A stretch of DNA of 5,039 nt from an uncultured Haemophilus sp. (GTDB taxonomy: Bacteria > Pseudomonadota > Gammaproteobacteria > Enterobacterales > Pasteurellaceae). The notes below the pieces were generated by a model that saw only the letters and a program-made list of their open reading frames with translations, was not told the origin of the DNA and searched no databases. This document shows, in pieces, positions 1 through 4,664 of this stretch; positions within the stretch are counted from its first letter, which is position 1, and the number at the start of each line of letters is the position of its first letter. The position numbers and the translations under genes were made by a program. The DNA is taken from NCBI GenBank assembly GCA_902482195.1, contig CABSZQ010000127.1, positions 1 through 5,039 on the forward strand, in the 5' to 3' direction.

Positions 1-1004
1 TATTTCTTCATCGTGATGGTCAGGTCGCTGTGTCCGAGCCGTTTGCTGATTGCGTACAGGTCGACACCTTGATATAGCAAATAAGCAACGTGTGAGTGGC
101 GAAGAGAGTGAAAATGATATCCTGCTTTATTTAAGCCCGATTTAGACATCAATTTGCGCAATGCTTTGTTTACGGCATTGCTGCTTGGCAACTCGCCACG
201 ATAATTGGCAAACACCATGATATTTCCGTTAGATCTAAGTTGCTTAAGGATTGTCAATAAGCCTGAATTAACTGCTATAACGCGGTTAGATGCCTTGCTT
301 TTCGTTTCTTTAAGTTCGCGCTGCACATAGCTATAGGATTTGTTAATGCTGATGGTTTGATGCATGAAATCGATGTCCTTCCACGTTAGTCCTGCTATTT
401 CACCTAATCTTGCTCCGGTATAAATAGCAGTTATAATCATGTACAAGCTGGTATAGCGTGGGTCCAAATTTTCGGTTGCTGTCTGAATCAGTGTTTGGAT
501 TTCGTTGAAATTAAGATATTCTATCTGTCTTGTTTTGGTGCGATCATATGCTAGTTCTGCACCAATGGTGAAATCTTTCTTTATCAATTCGTCGTACAAT
601 GCAGATTTAACGCATCCCCGTACATAAATGCTTATTTCCGACATCATCTCTTTGCTATGATCGGCACCAAAATCGTTTAAAAACCGTTGGTATTTTTGAC
701 GGTTCATGTCAGCCAGCTCGGTATCGGGAAAGTGGTCATGCAGAATTTTATCGACATGCAGATATTTACGATAAGTGCTAGGGGCAACTTTGCCGATTTT
801 ATACGTCTCATGCCATTCAGTAAAATAGTCTGCGAACAGTTTTCCTTTTTTCTCGATTGAATTCTCAGATTCAATTTCTTGGGCAAAAGCTTTGGCTTCG
901 TTTTTGGTCGCAAATCCTGCTTTGTAAACTTGCTTCAATTTTCCGTTTTCGCGTCTGGAAACACGTACTGACCAACCAGTTTTTGTTTTTTTGTAACTTG
1001 CCAT
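1..1004 (-). CDS. int: phage tyrosine recombinase integrase (C-terminus cut by window edge)
   Basis: Site-specific recombinase that would integrate and excise the prophage at its attachment site. ATG at 1004 follows AAAGGAAG with an 8-base gap; 334 codons are visible. Domains in order: an arm-type DNA-binding N-terminus (about residues 8-50, GWSVRV...), a SAM-like core-binding domain (about 55-150), and the catalytic domain (from about 160). Catalytic residues seen are Arg199 (TGARLGE), Lys235 in the beta-hairpin (ETKSK), His299 and Arg302 (HSLRHSH) and His325 (RLGHS). The next codon begins TA at the window edge, exactly where the nucleophilic tyrosine is expected, ten residues after the LGH histidine. 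It is the last gene of the leftward block, 118 bases after the GIY-YIG gene. A TATACT -10-like element at 1037-1042 on the minus strand has no good -35, so a private promoter is unproven. Any attP would lie beyond the window. Confidence 0.96.
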   Translation of the reverse strand, partial: MASYKKTKTGWSVRVSRRENGKLKQVYKAGFATKNEAKAFAQEIESENSIEKKGKLFADYFTEWHETYKIGKVAPSTYRKYLHVDKILHDHFPDTELADMNRQKYQRFLNDFGADHSKEMMSEISIYVRGCVKSALYDELIKKDFTIGAELAYDRTKTRQIEYLNFNEIQTLIQTATENLDPRYTSLYMIITAIYTGARLGEIAGLTWKDIDFMHQTISINKSYSYVQRELKETKSKASNRVIAVNSGLLTILKQLRSNGNIMVFANYRGELPSSNAVNKALRKLMSKSGLNKAGYHFHSLRHSHVAYLLYQGVDLYAISKRLGHSDLTITMKK

Positions 1005-1050
1005 CTTTTAAACTTCCTTTCTCCGTGTTAAAATAGAGTATACAAATAGC

Positions 1051-1074
1051 GCACCTTTTAGGTGTTGTTTTTTT
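1051..1074 (+). terminator. weak hairpin with T-tract, plus-strand orientation
   Basis: CACCT (1052-1056) and AGGTG (1060-1064) form a five-pair stem with a three-base loop, plus a possible outer G-T pair. TTGTTTTTTT follows on the plus strand. The stem is short, so this is a weak terminator at best. No plus-strand gene lies upstream of it in the window. Confidence 0.35.
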
Positions 1075-1077
1075 GGT

Positions 1078-1121
1078 AGCCGTATCCCGTCTGATTGGCG
1101 TTAGGGGGATGCGGTTTTTTG
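1078..1121 (+). terminator. rho-independent terminator, plus-strand orientation
   Basis: CCGTATCCC (1080-1088) pairs with GGGATGCGG (1106-1114) as nine pairs including one G-T wobble, around a 17-base loop. TTTTTTG follows directly at 1115-1121. The T-tract is downstream only when read on the plus strand. Read on the minus strand the same stem has a C-A mismatch and no following U-tract, so it should not separate the GIY-YIG gene from the integrase. It lies between two minus-strand genes and would stop antisense transcription entering from the integrase side. Confidence 0.6.
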
Positions 1122-1122
1122 T

Positions 1123-2403
1123 TTACTTGTCATTGTTTTCTATTGCTAAAGTCTGTCTATATTCTTCAGCGTCTGCCATTTCTTCAAAATCAATAGTTAA
1201 TTCTTTATATTCAGCTAATTTCTCTTTGATTTTCTCAATAGGGATTTTATAGAACTCTTTATGATTATTAACTTTGTTAATTTTATAATTGTCAAAATAG
1301 TTATGAAGCTCTGTTTCTAATTTATAAGCATCATAACTGAAAATTAGTGCATGAATATCGAATTTGAAGGGGACAGATGCGCTGCTTAATTCTGAAATTC
1401 TTTCTGTGGGATCGAGCCTCCTAGTTACTCCAATTTTAAAGACATCCTTACCAAAAGAGCCGATATTACTTATTATGTAAACATATCCAGCGGAAGCATT
1501 GGCCGTTCTATAGTCAAGCTCTTCTTTCTCATGATCTCTTTCGTCTATCTTTTGTTCCAATTCAGAAAGTTGTTTATTAATGGCGGTAGCTTCATTATCA
1601 TCTGTAATCGATTTTAGTTTTTCCTGTAATTCAGCAATCACATTTTTAAAATGATTAATCTCTTTGTCGATAACCTTTTTCTTTTGAGCAACTTCTTTCT
1701 GCAAGGCTTTTTCTTCTCTCTCACGTTGACGCTGCTCGCGCAGTTCTTCTTTTTCCTGTTCCTTTTTCTTTGCGTATTCATACGCCAATGCCAATTCTTC
1801 TAGTTTGGAATTCAAATAATAATAAGATATAGACACTTGAGTTACTGAAGTCAACTTGTTGATTTGTTCGTATGAACGCTCAATTCTTTTTTGGATTGAA
1901 TCGTAATTAGAATATTTAACCTTATTAATGGCGGCCTCACATTCGTTGTTAAATGCCCGCAAAACCAATTTGATACTATCATTAGTCATTTTAGTTCCCT
2001 TGGCCTTGCTTCCATCTACAGTCCAGCCTTCTCTGTAATCAACAGCAGCTTTTTTTCTTATCATCTCTTTTTGATTCTTTCGAATTTCAGTTAGTTTCTC
2101 TTTATATCCGAGAGACGTTGCAAAATCATATTTTGGTTCGTATAATCCGTATTCTTGCATTTCTATAGTGCTGTTAGCATTATCAATCTTTTGTGAAAGT
2201 TCATTGAGCTTGTCGGCGAGAGTTTTTTTCTCCGTGCTCAGTTTTTCAACATTAGAGTTGAGTTCGTCCAGCTCTTTCTTTTTATCGATAATTGATTGTT
2301 GAAGTTCAAAAGCATCCATTTGCTCAATAGACATTTTTGACTTTTTCAATTCTTCTAGTTCTTTTTTATATTGTTTACCTTTAAATACATCAAGAAAACT
2401 CAT
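1123..2403 (-). CDS. DUF4041 coiled-coil protein with C-terminal GIY-YIG (T5orf172-type) nuclease domain
   Basis: Predicted DNA nuclease of 426 residues. Residues 1-20 form a short amphipathic, Lys-rich start (MSFLDVFKGK). Residues 30-80 are a heptad-rich coiled coil. Residues 85-210 match what I know of DUF4041 (GLYEPKYDF, WTVDGSKAKG, IKLVLRAFNNECEAAI, LAYEYAKKKE). Residues 205-300 are a highly charged second coiled coil. Residues 306-400 are the GIY-YIG domain: GYVYI (306-310), FKIGVT (322-327), Arg335 in the helix, catalytic-type Glu363 in LETELH, and NNHKEFY (379-385). No membrane helix is visible. ATG at 2403 is preceded by AAGGAGG, whose AA is the end of the upstream TAA stop, so translation is probably coupled to the peptidase gene. 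Such proteins are common beside prophage repressors. From memory, DUF4041/GIY-YIG proteins have been reported as anti-phage nucleases (SNIPE-type); protection against superinfection is an inference here. Confidence 0.88.
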   Translation of the reverse strand: MSFLDVFKGKQYKKELEELKKSKMSIEQMDAFELQQSIIDKKKELDELNSNVEKLSTEKKTLADKLNELSQKIDNANSTIEMQEYGLYEPKYDFATSLGYKEKLTEIRKNQKEMIRKKAAVDYREGWTVDGSKAKGTKMTNDSIKLVLRAFNNECEAAINKVKYSNYDSIQKRIERSYEQINKLTSVTQVSISYYYLNSKLEELALAYEYAKKKEQEKEELREQRQREREEKALQKEVAQKKKVIDKEINHFKNVIAELQEKLKSITDDNEATAINKQLSELEQKIDERDHEKEELDYRTANASAGYVYIISNIGSFGKDVFKIGVTRRLDPTERISELSSASVPFKFDIHALIFSYDAYKLETELHNYFDNYKINKVNNHKEFYKIPIEKIKEKLAEYKELTIDFEEMADAEEYRQTLAIENNDK

Positions 2404-2410
2404 ATTCTTG

Positions 2411-2418
2411 CCTCCTTA
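2411..2418 (-). promoter_or_regulatory. stop codon fused to ribosome binding site (TAAGGAGG)
   Basis: The TAA stop of the peptidase gene (2418-2416) runs directly into GGAGG (2415-2411), giving a full AAGGAGG seven bases before the ATG of the GIY-YIG gene. Ribosomes ending on the peptidase gene would finish on the next ribosome site, which suggests translational coupling and fixed co-expression. Confidence 0.8.
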
Positions 2419-2841
2419 CGGTTTTATAAAGTTTACCATGCAATCTGACAGTTGATAAGATCTAACAAAATCCAGTGCGTTAAAGTCAGGACTGACATCA
2501 ACTTTTTTCAGCAATAAAGCCAATGCGAACTCGTTAGCCTCAGCTTCAATTTTAGACACCTGCGTACTGGATTCCAATCGTCTGAAGAACGTCGTAGATT
2601 CTCCCGAGTGGAGTATAATATGTCCAAGCTCATGCGCCAAGACAAAATCTTTTTTGGGGTATTCCAGTTTAGGACTGATAAGCATGGTAGTTTGTCCATA
2701 GCTGCTAACAGTCATTCCTAAAGTGCTGTCTGGCAAATCTATAGTATCAACTATGCACGCACCTGTTTCTTTAATCAGATTAGTAGGGTCAGTAGTTCCA
2801 CAATTGTCAACCAAGTAATTGACTTCTTTTTTAACGTTCAA
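2416..2841 (-). CDS. immA: ImmA/IrrE-family zinc metallopeptidase, TTG start
   Basis: A 141-residue protein of the ImmA/IrrE (DUF955) family. Known members cleave a partner HTH repressor, as ImmA does to ImmR in ICEBs1 and phi105. The zinc-site motif HELGH is at residues 70-74, with the catalytic Glu71. The usual downstream Glu ligand is in the IEAEANEFA segment (Glu99 or Glu101), followed by the typical FALALLL helix. The frame has no ATG. TTG at 2841 is chosen because AAAAGGA (2855-2851, inside the end of the repressor gene) lies nine bases upstream and a TAA at 2859 closes the frame above. It starts five bases after the repressor stop, so the two should be co-transcribed. The natural substrate is the repressor upstream (inference). 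The C-terminus is short compared with longer relatives, but the catalytic core looks intact. Confidence 0.88.
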   Translation of the reverse strand: MNVKKEVNYLVDNCGTTDPTNLIKETGACIVDTIDLPDSTLGMTVSSYGQTTMLISPKLEYPKKDFVLAHELGHIILHSGESTTFFRRLESSTQVSKIEAEANEFALALLLKKVDVSPDFNALDFVRSYQLSDCMVNFIKP

Positions 2842-2846
2842 ACAGA

Positions 2847-3230
2847 TCAGTCCTTTTTACTTCTCTTTTTATTCATTTCGAGTGCCACTAAGAGTGCAGC
2901 TTTCAGGCTGGTCTTATCTTCATCGCTCATTGGTTCTCCATAGAAATTCACGCTGTTTTCAGATTCCAAGCCATCCAGCATTCTATCGGCAAGCTGACCA
3001 ATATCGCTCATTTCTTTAGGAGAAAGAGCAGTTTTATCATCGGTTCTGCCTAGCAAGTAATCCGTAGATACTTTGAAATAGTCGGCAACTTTTGTCAAAC
3101 GGTCACCGTTGGGTGTTTTGGTTTTCCATGAGTACAGAGAGTTTCTTCCGAACCCTAATTTTTCCTCTAGTTCTACAATTGAAATGCCTTGTTTATTTGC
3201 TAGTAGCTTGACTCTGTCAAAAACAGTCAT
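2847..3230 (-). CDS. CI-like lysogeny repressor (HTH, no peptidase domain)
   Basis: A 127-residue XRE/HTH_3 DNA-binding protein, expected to hold the lytic promoter off in the lysogen. The helix-turn-helix covers about residues 15-45 (ISIVELEEKLGFGRNSLYSW), followed by the typical LTKVADYFKVSTDYLLGR segment (45-62) that ends this domain in Gram-positive phage repressors. The rest (65-127) includes FYGEPMSDEDK (96-106) and a Lys-rich helical tail, probably for multimerisation. There is no S24/LexA-type peptidase domain, so RecA-driven self-cleavage is not expected. Inactivation more likely needs the ImmA-type peptidase encoded next. ATG at 3230 has AAAGGA (3242-3237) six bases upstream. It is the first gene of the leftward operon and divergent from the Cro-like gene. 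Confidence 0.92.
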   Translation of the reverse strand: MTVFDRVKLLANKQGISIVELEEKLGFGRNSLYSWKTKTPNGDRLTKVADYFKVSTDYLLGRTDDKTALSPKEMSDIGQLADRMLDGLESENSVNFYGEPMSDEDKTSLKAALLVALEMNKKRSKKD

Positions 3231-3249
3231 AAGAATTCCTTTCTTGATA

Positions 3250-3266
3250 TTAAACTTTTTTGTAGA
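3250..3266 (-). promoter_or_regulatory. operator-like site O1
   Basis: On the minus strand it reads TCTACAAAAAAGTTTAA, matching O3 at 16 of 17 positions. It lies 8 bases upstream of the repressor's Shine-Dalgarno and 6 bases upstream of the -35 of the rightward promoter, in inverted orientation to O2 (centres 29 bp apart). It is a candidate site for autoregulation of the repressor and for cooperative binding with O2. Confidence 0.6.
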
Positions 3267-3272
3267 ATATTG

Positions 3273-3301
3273 TTGACATCTATAACAAAGTTTAATATAC
3301 T
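3273..3301 (+). promoter_or_regulatory. rightward lytic promoter (PR)
   Basis: TTGACA (3273-3278), a 17-base spacer and TATACT (3296-3301) make a near-perfect sigma-A promoter reading toward the Cro-like gene; transcription should start near 3308. Operator O2 fills the spacer, so repressor binding would block RNA polymerase. The transcript would carry a leader of about 190 bases before the Cro-like start. Confidence 0.85.
3279..3295 (+). promoter_or_regulatory. operator-like site O2, inside PR
   Basis: TCTATAACAAAGTTTAA occupies the -35/-10 spacer of PR exactly. It differs from O1 and O3 at position 5 and at the variable position 8. With its flank it forms an imperfect dyad, TATA-nn-AAAGTTT-nn-TATA, centred on the G at 3290, which supports a dimeric HTH protein as the ligand. 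Confidence 0.65.
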
Positions 3302-3317
3302 ATTGGTGTAAGTTAAA

Positions 3318-3410
3318 TTGATAGAAAAACAGACCTATGCGGCTATTTATCATTCTTGGCGGAACGTTATTATAATAGCATTTGCAGTTGGCTTATTTAC
3401 TATGTTTTAA
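3318..3410 (+). CDS. possible 30-residue single-span membrane peptide
   Basis: TTG at 3318 opens a 30-codon frame ending in TAA at 3408-3410. It has a charged or polar start (IEKQTYAAIYHSWRN) and then a hydrophobic run, VIIIAFAVGLFTMF, which looks like one membrane segment with an N-in positive flank. It would be the first frame on the PR transcript, starting about 10 bases after the predicted transcription start. Against it: the start is TTG and there is no clear Shine-Dalgarno (only GGTG near 3305). An in-frame TAA at 3309 rules out a longer version. The peptide family is not one I recognise. It may be a genuine small early membrane protein or a chance frame in the leader. Confidence 0.3.
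   Translation: MIEKQTYAAIYHSWRNVIIIAFAVGLFTMF
3347..3376 (+). promoter_or_regulatory. possible second rightward promoter
   Basis: TTATCA (3347-3352), 18 bases, then a perfect TATAAT (3371-3376) on the plus strand. The -35 matches four of six positions. No operator copy overlaps it, so if active it would escape the control seen at PR. It lies inside the small putative membrane-peptide frame, which reduces confidence. An overlapping TGCTATTAT on the minus strand (3380-3372) is an extended -10 alternative for leftward transcription. Confidence 0.25.
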
Positions 3411-3438
3411 GTCTACAATAAAGTTTAAGTATTGTCAA
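3410..3438 (-). promoter_or_regulatory. candidate leftward promoter for the repressor operon
   Basis: On the minus strand, TTGACA (3438-3433) is followed by a 17-base spacer and TAGACT (3415-3410), a four-of-six -10. Operator O3 lies in the spacer and overlaps the -10, mirroring O2 in PR. Transcription would begin near 3404 and give a leader of about 175 bases before the repressor ATG. I see no better -35/-10 pair closer to the repressor start. The position makes it converge with PR. Confidence 0.45.
3412..3428 (+). promoter_or_regulatory. operator-like site O3
   Basis: TCTACAATAAAGTTTAA, one base different from O1, lies 133 bp (centre to centre) from O2 in the same orientation. It overlaps the spacer and -10 of the candidate leftward promoter and lies in the leader of the rightward transcript, about 70 bases before the Cro-like start. 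Repressor or Cro bound here would block leftward initiation or act as a roadblock to PR transcription. Confidence 0.6.
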
Positions 3439-3459
3439 TATTTCTATCAAAAATACTTA
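3426..3459 (+). repeat. inverted repeat in the leader upstream of the Cro-like gene
   Basis: TAAGTATT (3426-3433) and AATACTTA (3452-3459) are perfect inverted copies around an 18-base interval. The left arm partly overlaps O3. The interval also holds the 11-base odd palindrome TATTGTCAATA (3430-3440). The hairpin would end 22 bases before the Shine-Dalgarno of the Cro-like gene. It could be a protein-binding dyad or an RNA structure; the sequence does not decide. Confidence 0.35.
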
Positions 3460-3481
3460 CGGGAGGGTGGGAGGAATATAC

Positions 3482-3488
3482 AAGGAGG
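3482..3488 (+). promoter_or_regulatory. ribosome binding site that fixes the Cro-like start
   Basis: AAGGAGG is eight bases before ATG at 3497. A longer reading from GTG at 3467 would place this perfect site inside the coding region, so 3497 is preferred. GGGAGGGTGGGAGG at 3461-3474 adds further purine-rich sequence that could act as a second ribosome site. Confidence 0.8.
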
Positions 3489-3496
3489 CGATTAAA

Positions 3497-3688
3497 ATGC
3501 CAGAAACTTTAAATGGAAGGCAAAAAATCAAAGCATATCTTGACGCAAATGACATATCGATTGCATCGTTAGCAACGATGTACGGGATGTCTAAGCAAGA
3601 TTTGTCAGATTACTTGGCCGGGCGCAAGAAAAATCCGCAAGCAAACAGAGTGATTTTAAAGATCATCTCTGACTTTAAGCTTAGCTAG
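3497..3688 (+). CDS. Cro-like HTH DNA-binding protein
   Basis: A 63-residue protein that is almost entirely one XRE-type helix-turn-helix domain. Helices are seen at about residues 8-17 (RQKIKAYLDA), 21-29 (SIASLATMY), 32-41 (MSKQDLSDYL, the likely recognition helix) and 49-60 (ANRVILKIISDF). It is the first standard gene on the rightward PR transcript, divergent from the CI-like repressor, which is the position of Cro in temperate phages. The expected role is to repress the repressor's promoter and commit to lytic growth, acting at the same operator set (inference). The ATG at 3497 is chosen for the AAGGAGG at 3482-3488. An excisionase-type or anti-repressor role is possible but less likely given its place and fold. 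Confidence 0.87.
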   Translation: MPETLNGRQKIKAYLDANDISIASLATMYGMSKQDLSDYLAGRKKNPQANRVILKIISDFKLS

Positions 3689-3728
3689 ATAGGGTACTTT
3701 TGAGTGCAATCAGGAAGGGGATGATTAA

Positions 3729-3890
3729 ATGAACGAAATTGAAACTCTGAGGCATATTGAGTGGATTATCGACAAACTAAAAAAAAGTAGTACTGCAACG
3801 TACTACCTTGAAACAGACTGGGTAACACTCCCGCGAATCATAACATTAACAGAAGCGATTAACTTAAGAAAGGAGTTAAAAAAACTTTGA
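3729..3890 (+). CDS. small early phage protein of unknown function, 53 residues
   Basis: ATG at 3729 follows AGGAAGGGG (3712-3720) with an eight-base gap and encodes 53 residues ending in TGA at 3888-3890. The protein is helical and charged, beginning MNEIETLRHIEWIIDKLKK and ending INLRKELKKL, with a central YYLETDWVTLPRI stretch that may be beta. There is no signal peptide, membrane segment or motif that I recognise. It lies 40 bases after the Cro-like gene and is probably on the same transcript. Its last 15 bases overlap the 3' end of the minus-strand cargo gene, and that gene's terminator lies inside codons 17-26. An alternative ATG at 3721 gives only three codons. The good ribosome site and context argue that it is real. 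Confidence 0.65.
   Translation: MNEIETLRHIEWIIDKLKKSSTATYYLETDWVTLPRIITLTEAINLRKELKKL
3779..3806 (-). terminator. rho-independent terminator of the minus-strand cargo gene, inside the 53-residue gene
   Basis: On the minus strand GTAGTAC (3806-3800), a six-base loop, GTACTAC (3793-3787) and eight T (3786-3779) form a compact perfect seven-pair hairpin with a U-tract. It lies 70 bases past the TAA of the 262-residue gene. The T-tract follows only on the minus strand, so it should end the cargo transcript and not the rightward one. Confidence 0.75.
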
Positions 3891-4664
3891 AAACAGGGAT
3901 CCAAGTACAGCGCCGATTATAATATTCACTAACCAACCGAGGATTATAAAAGCAGGCTTCTCTTGAAAAAGATAAAAAACACTCACGAACCAGCTACCAT
4001 AAAACCTTGTACAAGGTATTTGAGTTTTTAATCGGTCGTCAATCATATAATCAATGAATTTTGAAAACAAAGAAACTTTTGATTGAGTAGACATGCTTAT
4101 TTGGCTGAATTCATTTTTTTCAAAAAGTTCCGCTTCTTCGGAACCGCTTTTAAACGATCTTGAATGTATTTGATTTAATTCTTTTAAATTTTTCATTCTA
4201 GGATCAGCCACATAATTATAACCATAAATTTCTTCAATCAAAAAATTCAAGTTTATTATTTTTTCGGTTGAAATACGGGCAGGCTCATTACCTAAAACAC
4301 GATAACGATTATATAAAGCTTCAAATCCGTATGATGAATCATCCATGTTCCAATGGATCCAATAGTACTCCAAATTATTTGATACGTATTTAAAGAAATC
4401 AGATAATAGTTCTTTTTCGAATTCTGAATATTTTTCAATTAACTCTTCTTTTGTCGCATTATGTAGTTCTGCATAGTAATTAATTGAAAAATTATTTATT
4501 TGTCTACTTCCCAAATCCATAATAGCTATCGAAATTATTTTAGGAGAGAAACCATTACTGCAGAAACTTTCGCATGAATAATGAATTATTTTGTAATGGT
4601 CAGGTCTTTTCTCAATATTTGATAAAATTTCCAATCCCTTTTTCCTTTGGGAAAATCGTGACAT
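3876..4664 (-). CDS. uncharacterised cargo protein with HYSC and WIHWNM motifs and hydrophobic C-terminus
   Basis: A 262-residue protein from ATG at 4664. An upstream GTG at 4673 would add three residues but overlaps the ribosome site AAGGGCGG, so ATG is preferred. I do not recognise a named family. Counting from the GTG, visible parts are a basic N-terminus (SRFSQRKKG), HYSCES at 31-36 before a beta-like IISIAIMDL, acidic helices at 74-100, WIHWNMDD at 105-112, YGYNYVADPRM at 150-160, a charged helix at 175-190, and two hydrophobic segments at 227-236 and 241-260 that could anchor the C-terminus in the membrane. The order of the first motifs recalls DnaQ-like exonuclease folds (strand with Asp-x-Glu, then a HN..D helix), but the leading Asp is Ser33, so a degenerate or non-nuclease version is inferred. 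It is very AT-rich (14 of 60 G+C at 4201-4260), is opposite to the early genes, and has its own promoter and terminator. These are marks of a lysogen-expressed moron. Confidence 0.8.
   Translation of the reverse strand: MSRFSQRKKGLEILSNIEKRPDHYKIIHYSCESFCSNGFSPKIISIAIMDLGSRQINNFSINYYAELHNATKEELIEKYSEFEKELLSDFFKYVSNNLEYYWIHWNMDDSSYGFEALYNRYRVLGNEPARISTEKIINLNFLIEEIYGYNYVADPRMKNLKELNQIHSRSFKSGSEEAELFEKNEFSQISMSTQSKVSLFSKFIDYMIDDRLKTQIPCTRFYGSWFVSVFYLFQEKPAFIILGWLVNIIIGAVLGSLFSKFF

Noticed and set aside
704..913. 69-residue minus-strand open frame
   Set aside because: It lies wholly inside the integrase gene in another frame; the integrase has its full catalytic motifs, and this frame is a basic, low-complexity shadow.
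1078..1121. Terminator separating the GIY-YIG gene from the integrase on the minus strand
   Set aside because: On the minus strand the stem has a mismatch and no following T-tract; A-rich sequence lies on the wrong side, so it fits plus-strand termination only.
2508..2699. 63-residue minus-strand open frame
   Set aside because: It overlaps the peptidase gene, which carries the HELGH motif; the alternative frame has no recognisable features or ribosome site.
2819..3019. 66-residue plus-strand open frame
   Set aside because: It is antisense to the peptidase/repressor junction, has no ribosome site, and its composition is that of a reverse-strand shadow.
3467..3496. Upstream GTG start adding ten residues to the Cro-like protein
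   Set aside because: The stretch contains the AAGGAGG that serves the ATG at 3497, and the added residues (MGGIYKEAIK) are simply a translated ribosome site.
3231..3496. CRISPR-like or tandem repeat array in the switch region
   Set aside because: Only three copies of a 17-bp sequence, in mixed orientation and with unequal spacing, each tied to a promoter or ribosome site; operators explain them better.
3721..3732. Three-codon frame ATG-ATT-AAA-TGA overlapping the start of the 53-residue gene
   Set aside because: It abuts the ribosome site without spacing and is too short to support; noted only because its TGA overlaps the real ATG.
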